Source of the DNA: Rhodospirillales bacterium
GTDB lineage: Bacteria > Pseudomonadota > Alphaproteobacteria > Rhodospirillales > Defluviicoccaceae
Assembly: GCA_016712595.1 (NCBI GenBank)
Contig: JADJQT010000002.1
Span: 992,001 to 1,056,000 of the forward strand
Direction of reading: 5' to 3'
Length of the DNA: 64,000 nucleotides
Shown here: in pieces, positions 52,410 through 61,559 of the stretch
Layout: every line of letters starts with the position of its first letter
Numbering within the stretch: the first letter of the stretch is position 1
Made by a program: the position numbers and the translations under genes
The notes under the pieces: model-generated
Seen by the model: only the letters and a program-made list of their open reading frames with translations
Told to the model about the DNA's origin: nothing
Databases searched by the model: none

Positions 52410-52622
52410 ATGGACGGGCTGGAAACCTACTTCGAAATGGGCGGCTACGGCGGCTATGTCTGGCCGGCCTTCGGCATAACCATCCTCGTGCTCGCGGCGC
52501 TGCTGATCGCCAGTCTGCGTTCGCTGCGGGCGCGCAAGGCCGCGCTCGATGCGCTGGAGCGTCAGGCGGCCGAGTCGGGCGCTCCGGTAACCAGACGGCG
52601 GAGGATCGCGCGTGAAGCCTAG
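52410..52622 (+). CDS. ccmD: CcmD haem exporter accessory protein
   Basis: This 70-residue protein has the family layout: a short acidic start (MDGLETYFEMGGYGGYVWPA), one membrane helix (FGITILVLAALLIASL) and a basic tail ending RRRRIAREA. In E. coli it stabilises the CcmABC-CcmE complex. It overlaps ccmE by 11 bases. The start is ATG 52410, thirteen bases after ccmC. Confidence 0.9.
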   Translation: MDGLETYFEMGGYGGYVWPAFGITILVLAALLIASLRSLRARKAALDALERQAAESGAPVTRRRRIAREA

Positions 52623-53106
52623 ACACAAACGACTCGTCTTCGTCGGCGTCGGGCTTGGCATCCTCGGGCTGGCGGCGTTCCTCGTCCTCAACGCGCTTGA
52701 TGACTCGGTGGTCTTCTTCCATACGCCGACGGAGATCGCCGAGCAGAAGGTGCCGCTCGATCGCCGCCTGCGGCTGGGTGGCCTGGTCGAGGAGGGCAGC
52801 GTCCTGCACGGCACCGGCGCACAGGTGCGCTTCCGGGTGACCGACCTCGCGAACGACGTTGCAGTGACCTATTCCGGCATCCTGCCTGATCTGTTCCGCG
52901 AAGGGCAGGGCGTCGTCGTCGAGGGCCGCATGCACAACGGCGTGCTCACCGCCGATCAGGTGCTCGCCAAACATGACGAGAAGTACATGCCACCTGAAGT
53001 CGCCGAAGCCCTGAAGAAGTCCGGCCAGTGGCAGGGCATCAAGCAGAGCATGCAGGACGCCGGGCAGCTTCCCGGTCTGAGCGCGGTCCAAAGGCCGGCG
53101 CAATGA
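52612..53106 (+). CDS. ccmE: Haem chaperone CcmE
   Basis: This 164-residue periplasmic haem chaperone is anchored by an N-terminal helix (LVFVGVGLGILGLAAFLVLN). The OB-fold carries the haem-binding His in VLAKHDEKYMPPEVAEAL, near residue 125, and the conserved FRVTDLANDVAVTYSGILPD. It starts at GTG 52612, inside the end of ccmD. It receives haem from CcmC and passes it to CcmF. Confidence 0.95.
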   Translation: MKPRHKRLVFVGVGLGILGLAAFLVLNALDDSVVFFHTPTEIAEQKVPLDRRLRLGGLVEEGSVLHGTGAQVRFRVTDLANDVAVTYSGILPDLFREGQGVVVEGRMHNGVLTADQVLAKHDEKYMPPEVAEALKKSGQWQGIKQSMQDAGQLPGLSAVQRPAQ

Positions 53107-53167
53107 TCGGCGCGAGGGCGCACGGGGCGCATGGCGCGGCGGGGCAGGGGCGATGGGAGCGGGGGCG

Positions 53168-55153
53168 ATGAGCGTCGAGATTGGCCATTTCGCCCTGATT
53201 CTGGCGCTGATCGTGGCCCTCGTCCAGGGAACGCTGCCGATGATCGGCGCGGCGCGGGCCAGGCCCGAGTGGATGGCGATCGCTCCCGCGGCAGCGCTGG
53301 CGCAGTTCATGCTGATCGCCATTTCGTTCGGCTGCCTGATGCACGCGCACATCGTCTCCGATTTCTCGGTGCTGAACGTGGCGATGAATTCGAGCGCGGC
53401 GAAGCCGATGCTCTACAAGGTCGCCGGCACCTGGGGCAATCACGAGGGCTCGATGATGCTCTGGGTGCTGATCCTTACCGTTTTCGGCGGTACGGTGGCG
53501 GCGTTCGGCGGCAACCTGCCGCCTGGGCTTCGCGCGCGGTCGCTGGCGGTGCAGTCGTGGATCGCCATTGGCTTTTACCTGTTCATCCTGCTGACGTCGA
53601 ATCCGTTCGAGCGCCTCGATCCGCCGCCGATCGACGGCCAGGGCCTCAATCCGCTGCTGCAGGACCCGGGCCTCGCCTTTCATCCGCCGTTCCTCTACCT
53701 CGGCTATGTCGGCTTCTCCATGGCGTTCTCCTTCGCCGTCGCGGCGCTGATCGAGGGCCGAGTCGATGCCGGCTGGGCGCGGTGGGTGCGGCCGTGGACG
53801 CTCGCCGCCTGGGTATTTTTGACCTGCGGCATCGGTCTCGGCTCGTGGTGGGCCTACTACGAGCTTGGCTGGGGCGGCTGGTGGTTCTGGGACCCGGTGG
53901 AAAACGCCTCGTTGCTGCCGTGGCTCTCCGGCACGGCGCTGCTGCACTCGGCGATCGTCGTCGAGAAGCGTGACGCGCTGAAGGGTTGGACGGTTTTCCT
54001 CGCCATCGTCACTTTCTCGCTCAGCCTGCTCGGCACCTTCCTCGTCCGCTCCGGCGTGCTCACCTCGGTGCATGCGTTCGCCACCGATCCCACTCGCGGC
54101 GTCTTCATCCTCGCCTTGCTGATCGTCGCCATCGGCGGCTCGTTCGCGCTGTTCGCCTGGCGTGGGCCGCAACTGCCCGCGGGCGGACTGTTTCAGCCCA
54201 TCTCGCGCGAGGGCGGCCTTTTGATCAACAACCTGCTGCTCAGCGCCGGCGCCGCGACGGTTCTGCTCGGCACGCTCTATCCGCTCATGCTCGAGGCGAC
54301 CGGCGGCGCCAAGGTCTCGGTCGGCCCGCCCTTTTTCAACGCCGTGTTCATCCCGCTGATGGCGCCGCTGATTATCGCCATGGCCGTCGGCCCGCTGCTG
54401 CCGTGGAAGCGGGCGGATCTTGCCGCGGCACTGCGCACCTTGTGGCTGGCGGGCCTGGTGGCGGCCGGCGCCGTCGTCCTCGGCTGGGGCGGCTATGGCG
54501 GACGCAGCCTACTCGGACTCCTTGGCCTCGGGCTGGCGGGCTGGCTGTTTGCCGGCACGCTCATCGCATTTGCGCGGCGTATCGGCCTCTTTTCCGTATC
54601 GCCGCGCACGAGCCTCGGCCGGGCTGGTGGCCTGTCGCGGGCGACGTGGGGGATGACGCTGGCCCACGCCGGCCTCGCGGTCGCCATCGCCGGGATGAGC
54701 GCATCAGCGGCGTGGAAGGAAGAGCGCATCCAGGCCGTTCGGCCGGGGGATCATATCGACATCGCCGGCTATACAATCACCTTCGAGGGGGCGGACGAGA
54801 GTGAGGGGCCGAACTATCGGGCGCTTCGCGGCAACTTCGCCGTCCGCAGCGGCGGCCGTCCGGTGGCGATCATGCGACCGGAGCGCCGGTCCTACGCGCT
54901 CGAGGGACAGCAGACCACCGAGGCGGCGATCCGCCCGACCGTCCTCGGCGATCTCTACGTCGTCATCGGCGAGCCGCAGAGCAACGGCGCGTTCGTCAGC
55001 CGCATTTATTTCAATCCGCTTGTCGGCTGGATCTGGGGTGGCATCGGCCTGATGCTCGCGGGTGGCGTCATCAGCCTGTCCGACCGGCGCTTTCGCATCG
55101 GCGCGCCCGCCCGCCGCCGCGCCGCCGTGGCCGCCGGAGCGGCGGCGGAATGA
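53168..55153 (+). CDS. ccmF: Haem lyase subunit CcmF
   Basis: This 661-residue membrane protein attaches haem to apocytochrome c. It has about fifteen hydrophobic segments and the WWD motif GWGGWWFWDPVENASLLPWL near residue 235, with the periplasmic Asn/His-containing stretches HIVSDFSVLN and NHEGSMMLWV nearby. ATG 53168 (MSVEIGHFAL) is preferred to the ATG at 53153. The large gap 53107-53167 is short. The C-terminal SPRTSLGRAGGLSRATWGMT and DHIDIAGYTITFEG are typical of the family. Confidence 0.96.
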   Translation: MSVEIGHFALILALIVALVQGTLPMIGAARARPEWMAIAPAAALAQFMLIAISFGCLMHAHIVSDFSVLNVAMNSSAAKPMLYKVAGTWGNHEGSMMLWVLILTVFGGTVAAFGGNLPPGLRARSLAVQSWIAIGFYLFILLTSNPFERLDPPPIDGQGLNPLLQDPGLAFHPPFLYLGYVGFSMAFSFAVAALIEGRVDAGWARWVRPWTLAAWVFLTCGIGLGSWWAYYELGWGGWWFWDPVENASLLPWLSGTALLHSAIVVEKRDALKGWTVFLAIVTFSLSLLGTFLVRSGVLTSVHAFATDPTRGVFILALLIVAIGGSFALFAWRGPQLPAGGLFQPISREGGLLINNLLLSAGAATVLLGTLYPLMLEATGGAKVSVGPPFFNAVFIPLMAPLIIAMAVGPLLPWKRADLAAALRTLWLAGLVAAGAVVLGWGGYGGRSLLGLLGLGLAGWLFAGTLIAFARRIGLFSVSPRTSLGRAGGLSRATWGMTLAHAGLAVAIAGMSASAAWKEERIQAVRPGDHIDIAGYTITFEGADESEGPNYRALRGNFAVRSGGRPVAIMRPERRSYALEGQQTTEAAIRPTVLGDLYVVIGEPQSNGAFVSRIYFNPLVGWIWGGIGLMLAGGVISLSDRRFRIGAPARRRAAVAAGAAAE

Positions 55154-55737
55154 CCAGCACCGGCGTCGGCAGCAACGGTGGTGGTAGCCGGGCGTTCGTC
55201 CGGCGCCTGCCCTATCTGTTGCCGCTCGCCCTGTTCGGCGTTCTTGCCGCGTATTTCTGGGCGGGTCTCGGCATGGACCCGCATGCGGTTCCCTCGGTGC
55301 TGATCGACCAGAAGGTCGAGCCGTTCGATCTCGCTCCGATCGGCGGTCGCGAGCGCGGATTTTCCTCGGCGGATCTGCAGGGGCAGGTCTCGCTGGTCAA
55401 CGTCTTCGGCTCCTGGTGCATCGCCTGCCAGATCGAACATCCCTATTTAACCCAACTGGCGCAGCAGGGCAGCGTGCCTATCTTCGGCATCGACTGGCGA
55501 GAAAAGGACGCCAAGGCCGGGCCGGCATGGCTGGGACAGCATGGCGATCCCTATGCGCTGGTCGGCGACGATCCGCAGAGCCGGGCAGCGATCGCCTTCG
55601 GCGTGACCGGCGCGCCGGAATCCTTCATCGTCGATGCCAAGGGCATTATCCGCTACAAGCACGTCGGCCCGATCACCCCACAGGTTTGGGAGGAAACGCT
55701 ATGGCCGATCGTCCGTCGCCTGCAGCAAGGCGGCTGA
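55150..55737 (+). CDS. ccmG: Thiol:disulfide interchange protein CcmG (DsbE)
   Basis: This 195-residue protein is a membrane-anchored thioredoxin that reduces apocytochrome c cysteines. After an N-terminal helix (YLLPLALFGVLAAYFWAGLG) it has the thioredoxin fold with FGSWCIACQIEHPYL (CIAC active site; WCxxC in the family) and TGAPESFIVDAKGIIRYKHV with the cis-Pro. It overlaps ccmF and ccmH. The redox pair is intact. Confidence 0.93.
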   Translation: MTSTGVGSNGGGSRAFVRRLPYLLPLALFGVLAAYFWAGLGMDPHAVPSVLIDQKVEPFDLAPIGGRERGFSSADLQGQVSLVNVFGSWCIACQIEHPYLTQLAQQGSVPIFGIDWREKDAKAGPAWLGQHGDPYALVGDDPQSRAAIAFGVTGAPESFIVDAKGIIRYKHVGPITPQVWEETLWPIVRRLQQGG

Positions 55738-56258
55738 TCGCGGCGCTCGGCCTGCTGCTGGCGCTGATCACGCCGCCAGCGCTGGCGGTCGAGCCGCAGG
55801 AGGTGCTGAGCGATCCGGCGCTCGAGGCGCGCGCGCGCGAGATCGGCCGCGAACTGCGCTGCCTCGTCTGCCAGAACCAGTCAATCGACGACAGTGACGC
55901 CGACCTCGCCCGCGACCTGCGCCGGCTGGTGCGCGAACGGCTGAGCGCCGGCGACGACAATCAACAGGTGATCGATTACGTCGTTTCGCGCTACGGCGAC
56001 TTCGTGCTGCTTCGCCCGCCGCTCAAGCCGGCAACTTATGCGTTGTGGCTGGGGCCGCCGGCGATCCTGGTCATCGGCGCCGGCGCGCTCGTGCTCTATT
56101 ATCGCCGCCGGCGTGCGGCTGCCGCGCCCACGGCCCGGGCAGCGGCGATCGACGCGCCGCTCGATCAGGCCGACGAGGGCCGACTTTCCCGGCTGATGGC
56201 AGCGGCGGGCGAAAACCCGAGTTCGACGATTTCACCACCGGAGGATCGGCACGCGTGA
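55701..56258 (+). CDS. ccmH: Cytochrome c maturation protein CcmH
   Basis: This 185-residue protein has a signal-like N-terminus (LIAALGLLLALITPPALAVE), the redox motif LRCLVCQNQSI (C-x2-C) and a C-terminal membrane helix (ALWLGPPAILVIGAGALVLYY). CcmH reduces apocytochrome c and holds it for haem attachment. The ATG at 55701 is within the end of ccmG (37-base overlap) and gives an N-terminus that fits the family. A longer upstream frame is not needed. Confidence 0.94.
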   Translation: MADRPSPAARRLIAALGLLLALITPPALAVEPQEVLSDPALEARAREIGRELRCLVCQNQSIDDSDADLARDLRRLVRERLSAGDDNQQVIDYVVSRYGDFVLLRPPLKPATYALWLGPPAILVIGAGALVLYYRRRRAAAAPTARAAAIDAPLDQADEGRLSRLMAAAGENPSSTISPPEDRHA

Positions 56259-57475
56259 GCCTGTTTTTCGCCCTTGCCGCGGTGCTCACGCTGATCACGC
56301 TCGCGCTGCTGCTAGTGCCCCTTTTGCGGCGCCAGCCACCGTCCGTGCCGACGCGCGCGCACTTCGACCTGCGCGTCTTTCGTGACCAGCTCGCCGAGGT
56401 CGATCGCGATCAGGGGCGGGGACTGCTCGGCGCGAGCGAGGCCGAGGCGGCGCGCAACGAGGTCAAGCGCCGGATGCTCGCGGCGGGCGACGCGATCGAA
56501 CATGCGCCCCCGCCGAAGACCCCGGGCCGGGGCGGTGGCCGTCTTGTCGCCGCTGCCCTCGTCGTCGTCCTGCCGACGGCGGCAGCGCTCATCTACGCCG
56601 CCCTCGGCGCACCGGGCAACCACGATCAGCCGCTCGCGGCGCGGCAGGCGGAACTGGCGGGCACGCCGCCTTCGGGAGAAGCCCCGGTATCGATGGAGGC
56701 GGCAATCACGCAGCTTGCCCAGCGTCTGGAACAGCAGCCCGACGACGCGGGCGGCTGGTACCTTCTTGGGCGCGCCTATCTCAGTCTCGATCGCTATGAC
56801 GAGGCGATCACCGCGCTGAGCCGGGCGCAGGCCCTGGCCGCGGATGTGCCCGAGGTCGTCGCCGCCCTTGCCGAGGCGCAGATCGCCGCTGCCGGCGGGC
56901 GCATCGGCGATGCGGCGCGGGCGGGGCTGCAGCACCTGCTGGCGCTTGACCCGTCCAGTCCACAGGCTCGCTTCATGCTGGCGCTGGATCGTGCGCAGCA
57001 GGGCGATCTGCGCGCCGCGGCGCAGGGATGGACCGATCTTCTGGCGATGGCGCCGCCCGACGCCCCGTGGGTGGCCGTGGTCAAGGCGCATCTCGACCAG
57101 GCGGCTGAGAAAGGTGGAATCGATCTTTCGGAGGTCAAGCCGTCGCCCGAAGCGCTGGTCTTGGGCAAGCGGATTGCCGAGGCGAACGCGTTGCCATCCG
57201 AGCCGGGCTCAGGTTCCGCGGACTCAGGTCCTGCGGGGGCGGGGCCTGAGACTCCGGGGCCCTCCGACAGCGACGTTGCCGCAGCTGCAGAGATGACGCC
57301 GCAGGCCCGCACGCAGATGATCCGCGGGATGGTCGACCGCCTCGCCGCGCGCCTCAACGACGAGCCTGACGATCTCGATGGCTGGCGCCGGCTCGCCCGT
57401 GCCTACGACGTGTTGGGCGAGACCGACAAGGCGGCACAGGCCCGCGCACGCATCGCCGAGTTGGAGCAGCGATAA
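56255..57475 (+). CDS. ccmI: Apocytochrome c chaperone CcmI (TPR)
   Basis: This 406-residue protein has two N-terminal membrane helices (LFFALAAVLTLITLALLLVP and LVAAALVVVLPTAAALIYAA) with the leucine-zipper-like loop between (RVFRDQLAEVDRDQGRGLLG, then SEAEAARNEVKRRML), and a periplasmic TPR region (GGWYLLGRAYLSLDRYDEAI, GWRRLARAYDVLGETDKAAQ). It starts at GTG 56255, overlapping ccmH, after GGAGG at 56241-56245. The C-terminal linker is Ala/Pro/Ser-rich. It binds apocytochrome c C-termini. It closes the ccmABCDEFGHI operon. Confidence 0.92.
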   Translation: MSLFFALAAVLTLITLALLLVPLLRRQPPSVPTRAHFDLRVFRDQLAEVDRDQGRGLLGASEAEAARNEVKRRMLAAGDAIEHAPPPKTPGRGGGRLVAAALVVVLPTAAALIYAALGAPGNHDQPLAARQAELAGTPPSGEAPVSMEAAITQLAQRLEQQPDDAGGWYLLGRAYLSLDRYDEAITALSRAQALAADVPEVVAALAEAQIAAAGGRIGDAARAGLQHLLALDPSSPQARFMLALDRAQQGDLRAAAQGWTDLLAMAPPDAPWVAVVKAHLDQAAEKGGIDLSEVKPSPEALVLGKRIAEANALPSEPGSGSADSGPAGAGPETPGPSDSDVAAAAEMTPQARTQMIRGMVDRLAARLNDEPDDLDGWRRLARAYDVLGETDKAAQARARIAELEQR

Positions 57476-57747
57476 ACCTGGCGGGCGCGAAGCGCGCGCG
57501 TGGCACCGGCCGGCATCGAAGTGAAACATTCGTGGCATGCCGAGGCTGACGCTTGCCTTTTCGTCGGCTTCTCCCCATAAAGCGCGGATCGCAGGTTCCG
57601 AGAGCGGCAGACAATGCCGCCGCGGGCGAAAACGGACTGCCACCGGGCAAACCAGGAACGGTTATGCGGTCGCGGAAGCTCCCGGCGTTTCGCCGCTGGC
57701 CGCCTTGCGGGCTTATCGGAGCGGCATGAAGGGAGGGTTGAGCAGCC

Positions 57748-58941
57748 ATGGCAGAGATCAGAACCATCGACGACCTCGACGTCGCCGGCAAACGAGTCCT
57801 CGTTCGCGTTGACTTCAACGTGCCGATGAAGAACGGCAAGGTCACCGATACCACGCGCATCGACCGCACCGTGCCGTCGCTGCAAGAACTCGCCGGCAAG
57901 GGCGCCAAGGTGATTATCCTCAGCCACCTCGGCCGGCCCAAGGGCAAGAAGAACCTCGAATTCACCCAGGCGCCGGTCGCCGAAGCGTTGGCGGCGGCCC
58001 TGGGCAAGCCGGTGGCGTTCGCGCCCGACTGCATCGGTCCCGAGGCCAAGGCGGTGGTCGACGCGGTAAAGCCCAGCGAATTCGCCATGCTCGAAAACGT
58101 GCGCTTCTACGCCGAGGAAGAGAAGAACGACCCGGAGTTCGCCAAGAAGCTGGCCGAGATGGGCGATATTCTCGTCTCCGACGCATTTTCCTGCTCCCAC
58201 CGGGCGCATGCCTCGGTCGAGGCGCTGGCGAAGCTGATCCCGTCGTGCGCTGGCCGGCTGATGCAGGCCGAGATCGAGGCGCTGTCGGCGGCCCTGGAGG
58301 CACCGGCACACCCGGCGGCGGCGCTCGTCGGCGGCGCGAAGATTTCGACCAAGCTCGATGTTCTCGGCAATCTCGTCGCCAAGGTCGACCAGATCATCAT
58401 CGGCGGCGCGATGGCAAACACCTTTCTTGCCGCTCAGGGCAAGGACGTCGGCAAGTCGCTGTGCGAGCACGAGATGCTCGATAACGCCCGGGCGATCATG
58501 GAAAAGGCGCAAAAGGCCGGATGCGAGATCGTCCTGCCGTCTGACGCCATCATCGCCGGCGAGTTCAAGGAAGGCGCTGCGTCGGATTGCGTCGGCGTCG
58601 ATGCGGTTCCGGCCGACAAGATGATCCTCGACGTTGGCCCGAAGTCGATCGGCGATCTCAGTGCCCGTCTCGCCGGGCTGAAGACGCTGATGTGGAATGG
58701 TCCGCTCGGCGCCTTTGAGGTGACGCCCTTCGACAACGGCACCAACAAGGTGGCGCAAGCGGCGGCCGCTCTCACCAAGGAAGGCAAGCTGATGAGCGTC
58801 GCCGGCGGCGGCGACACCGTGGCCGCACTCGCCCATGCCGGGGTCGAGGAGGACTTCTCCTACATCTCGACCGCGGGCGGCGCGTTCCTCGAATGGCTCG
58901 AGGGCAAGACGCTTCCGGGCGTCGCTGTTCTGCGCAAGTAA
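57748..58941 (+). CDS. pgk: Phosphoglycerate kinase
   Basis: This 397-residue glycolytic enzyme converts 1,3-bisphosphoglycerate and ADP to 3-phosphoglycerate and ATP. It has the N-terminal VLVRVDFNVPMKNGKVTD, substrate-binding LSHLGRPKG, LVGGAKISTKLDVLGNLV at the hinge, LMWNGPLGAFEV and the nucleotide-binding VAGGGDTVAALAHAG near the C-terminus. Length is normal. A 272-base spacer (57476-57747) separates it from ccmI and holds its promoter; I see no other gene there. A Nudix gene follows. Confidence 0.98.
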   Translation: MAEIRTIDDLDVAGKRVLVRVDFNVPMKNGKVTDTTRIDRTVPSLQELAGKGAKVIILSHLGRPKGKKNLEFTQAPVAEALAAALGKPVAFAPDCIGPEAKAVVDAVKPSEFAMLENVRFYAEEEKNDPEFAKKLAEMGDILVSDAFSCSHRAHASVEALAKLIPSCAGRLMQAEIEALSAALEAPAHPAAALVGGAKISTKLDVLGNLVAKVDQIIIGGAMANTFLAAQGKDVGKSLCEHEMLDNARAIMEKAQKAGCEIVLPSDAIIAGEFKEGAASDCVGVDAVPADKMILDVGPKSIGDLSARLAGLKTLMWNGPLGAFEVTPFDNGTNKVAQAAAALTKEGKLMSVAGGGDTVAALAHAGVEEDFSYISTAGGAFLEWLEGKTLPGVAVLRK

Positions 58942-59135
58942 GGTCCCGCAAAACCCGGGCTCCGCTCCCGTTGGGGCCCGCGGTCCGCTCCGCCCTTCCG
59001 CCGGCTGGTTCCAGCAGGCCCAGGCCGCCCCGCATCCGCTAATTGGCGGTCCAGCGCGGGGCGGTGGCGTCGGGGCACTGAAGGTCACCCGTTCTTGCGC
59101 TTGCTTCGGCGCGGCCGGATTGTCACACTTGCGGC

Positions 59136-59675
59136 ATGACTGAAAAAGCGGGCAGAGGTCCTTCGGTCGAGGTCATTCCCGAAGGTGACAATCGCACCCG
59201 GTTGGTGTGTCCGGACTGCGGCTATATCGAATACGCCAATCCTAAGGTCATCGTCGGCGCCGTCTGCACCTGGCAGTCCTCGATCTTGTTATGCAAGCGG
59301 GCGATCGCCCCGGCGCTGGGGCTGTGGACGATCCCCGCCGGCTTCATGGAACTGGGAGAGACATCGTCGGCCGGCGCGGCGCGCGAGGTTTGGGAGGAGG
59401 CGCAGGCGCGGGTGATCGTCAAGGAGCTGCTCGGTATCTATGAGATCCCGCACATCAGCCAGGTGAACATCATCTATCGCGCGACGATGATCGCCCCGGA
59501 GTTCGCGCCGGGAGTGGAGAGCGAAGCGGTCAAGCTCGTCACCTGGCAGGATATTCCCTGGGACGAGCTCGCCTTTCCCTCGGTTCGCTGGTCGCTGGAG
59601 CGCTACCGTGCCGGCGACGGACCCGGTGTCTATGCCGCGACGGCGCCGATGCCCGCACATGTCAGCGCGCGTTGA
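59136..59675 (+). CDS. Nudix hydrolase with N-terminal zinc-ribbon remnant
   Basis: This 179-residue protein has a two-cysteine ribbon remnant (LVCPDCGYIEYANPKVIVGA, Cys at 30 and 33) and a clear Nudix box: GFMELGETSSAGAAREVWEE, with the G-x5-E-x7-RE-U-x-EE pattern. The NPKVIVGAVC start and PFGFMELGE-like context recall NADH pyrophosphatase-type and ADP-ribose-type Nudix enzymes, but the second half of the ribbon is missing. It hydrolyses a nucleoside diphosphate linked to some other group; the substrate is not known. It stands 194 bases after pgk, forward. Confidence 0.85.
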   Translation: MTEKAGRGPSVEVIPEGDNRTRLVCPDCGYIEYANPKVIVGAVCTWQSSILLCKRAIAPALGLWTIPAGFMELGETSSAGAAREVWEEAQARVIVKELLGIYEIPHISQVNIIYRATMIAPEFAPGVESEAVKLVTWQDIPWDELAFPSVRWSLERYRAGDGPGVYAATAPMPAHVSAR

Positions 59676-59746
59676 TCTGCGGGGGAGCTTTTTGACCGCG
59701 TCGACGTTGACTTGGTGTTAACACCCGTCGTGAGACCTTCGCCGTC

Positions 59747-59974
59747 ATGATCGAGCCGATGAACACGATCGCCAACGCCGCTTCGACGCCCCGCTCGCGC
59801 GGCAAGGACAGCTACGCCACTGCGCGCGCCGCCGAAGTTCGTGCGCTTTCGACCCACTATGACCAGGACGCCGCCTCCCGCCAGGCGTTCGAGCGCCTCG
59901 ACCGGCAGCTCTCGTCCGGCCAGCCGCTACGCCGCGACGTCCCGCCGGGGTACTATCTCGACGTCCGGGTCTGA
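59747..59974 (+). CDS. Small hypothetical protein
   Basis: This 75-residue basic/charged protein starts MIEPMNTIANAASTPRSRGK and has an amphipathic middle (AASRQAFERLDRQLSSGQPL) and the end RRDVPPGYYLDVRV. It follows the Nudix gene by 71 bases. The composition fits a coding sequence, but no domain is recognised and no ribosome site stands out (GCCGTC ahead of the ATG is weak). Possibly DNA- or RNA-associated; no claim is made. Confidence 0.45.
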   Translation: MIEPMNTIANAASTPRSRGKDSYATARAAEVRALSTHYDQDAASRQAFERLDRQLSSGQPLRRDVPPGYYLDVRV

Positions 59975-60156
59975 TCATCGGGATTAAATCGCCTCAGTCC
60001 GATTAGCCGGATCTGCACGCTTCCACCGGCGCCGCGCGATTGCTACCGGTGCTACCGGCGGCGCAAGTCCGGGCTGAGCCTGCCTCCTTTCTCATCCGCA
60101 TCGTCCGATCTCGATGCCATCCGATTCATTCCACAACCAGCCGGGAGCGAAGATCG

Positions 60157-61347
60157 TTGTCTTCTTGCCATCGCCTTGCAGGCGGAATCCTCAGTGTTGC
60201 ATCGGCGCTCGCGATTGGCGGCTGCATGGGCCCGCCGGTCCTCGAACAGCAGGTGCTGAGCTACGACGAAGTCGCCAAGACCCTCGACGAGAAGATCCTT
60301 CTGCTCAATATCGCCCGCGTCTCCCGCGGCGATACCGTTCACTTCACCTCGACGTCGAGCATCGCCGCGACCTTCGACTGGACGACGACAATGGGCGTGG
60401 GCGGCCAGATCCAGGAGCCGCGGGGCATAGATTTCCTCAGCTTCAATCTTGGCGAGAGCGCATCCGAGAACCCGACGTTCAGTATCATTCCCGTCTACGG
60501 CGAGGAGTTCACCAAGCGTGTGGTCACGCCGTTCAAGGATACCGTCTTTGAGTTCCTCGTCTTCCAGGGCGGCCGCATCGAGCAGGTCATGCGGCTGATG
60601 GGCTCGGGCATCGAGGTGCAGGCCGCCGATGGCCGCTTCGTGCGCTTCATCGAGAACAGCCCCGGGCACCCGCGTGAATACGAGGAGTTCCGCCGCATCG
60701 CCGACCATCTGCAGTGGCTGAACGACAATCGCCAGCTCTTCGTCCGCTCCTTGATCTTCGATGAAGTCCTCGTCGACGACGTCAAGACGATGCCGCGTCC
60801 GGAGGACATCAACAACGGCTACAACATGGGGCTCCGCTGGCGCCAGAAGCCGGACGGCGGCTTCGAACTCACCCGGCTGAGCGGCGGTCGCGTTCTCGTT
60901 TCCAACTTCGATCCGATGGCGCTGAGCGACCGGGAGCGATTCAAGCTGAACGAGCGCATCCGCTTAAATCCTGCCGGTTTCGCCTATGTCGAGATTCGCC
61001 CCGATGGCCCCGGCGGCGATTTTGCGCTGACGGGCGCAATCAAGCTGCGCAGCATGCTGCAGATGCTGGGCTTTCTCGCCAGCAGCCTCGGCGAGACGAG
61101 GGAGTACGAGGTCGCCCCCGATCCCCGCACCGGGCCGTTCGAGCGCGGCGCCGCCGAGATCTTGAAGATCAACGCCTCCAACGAGGCGCCGAAAAGCGAT
61201 TTGCCCTCAGTTTACTTCGACGGCCGCTACTATACCGTCAACGACACTTTCTGGGACCGGACCTCGTTCAATCTGTTGAGCGTGCTGTTCCAGACCGCCG
61301 TCGGCACGATCGAGAACGTCAGCATTCCCATAACCATCGCCAAATAG
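60157..61347 (+). CDS. Lipoprotein of unknown function
   Basis: The TTG at 60157 follows GGGAG (60143-60147) and gives a 396-residue product with a lipoprotein signal: SSCHRLAGGILSVASALAIG and a lipobox ending in Cys at about residue 23 (AIGGC). The mature protein has no named domain by eye. It has KTLDEKILLLNIARVSRGDT, a Ser/Thr-rich strand TSTSSIAATFDWTTTM, and a long mixed alpha/beta body that ends IENVSIPITIAK. It may be an outer-membrane or periplasmic protein. An upstream frame open from 60040 adds 39 residues without a signal and is less likely. A hairpin follows the stop. Confidence 0.7.
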   Translation: MSSCHRLAGGILSVASALAIGGCMGPPVLEQQVLSYDEVAKTLDEKILLLNIARVSRGDTVHFTSTSSIAATFDWTTTMGVGGQIQEPRGIDFLSFNLGESASENPTFSIIPVYGEEFTKRVVTPFKDTVFEFLVFQGGRIEQVMRLMGSGIEVQAADGRFVRFIENSPGHPREYEEFRRIADHLQWLNDNRQLFVRSLIFDEVLVDDVKTMPRPEDINNGYNMGLRWRQKPDGGFELTRLSGGRVLVSNFDPMALSDRERFKLNERIRLNPAGFAYVEIRPDGPGGDFALTGAIKLRSMLQMLGFLASSLGETREYEVAPDPRTGPFERGAAEILKINASNEAPKSDLPSVYFDGRYYTVNDTFWDRTSFNLLSVLFQTAVGTIENVSIPITIAK

Positions 61348-61376
61348 GCGGCTCTCGATTCGGTTCCGCGGCGAAA

Positions 61377-61406
61377 GCGGCGCGTTGTGACCTTGTAACG
61401 CGCCGC
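61377..61406 (+). terminator. Hairpin after the lipoprotein gene
   Basis: A 10-bp perfect stem GCGGCGCGTT (61377-61386) / AACGCGCCGC (61397-61406) with a 10-base loop. There is no immediate T run, but TTATTTTCG follows about 12 bases later. It is 30 bases after the stop at 61347, so a terminator role is likely but the tail is weak. Confidence 0.55.
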
Positions 61407-61559
61407 CCCGGGCCGGGTTATTTTCGACAACACATTGATCTTTATGAATGGGCGTGCGCGCACACGTCGCGCACGTCATCATTTGTCGCTCATTTTGCAG
61501 TCTACACCATGCGTCATAGCTGGAACATAACAAGAACATAAGCGGGCGGAGCGCGAAAG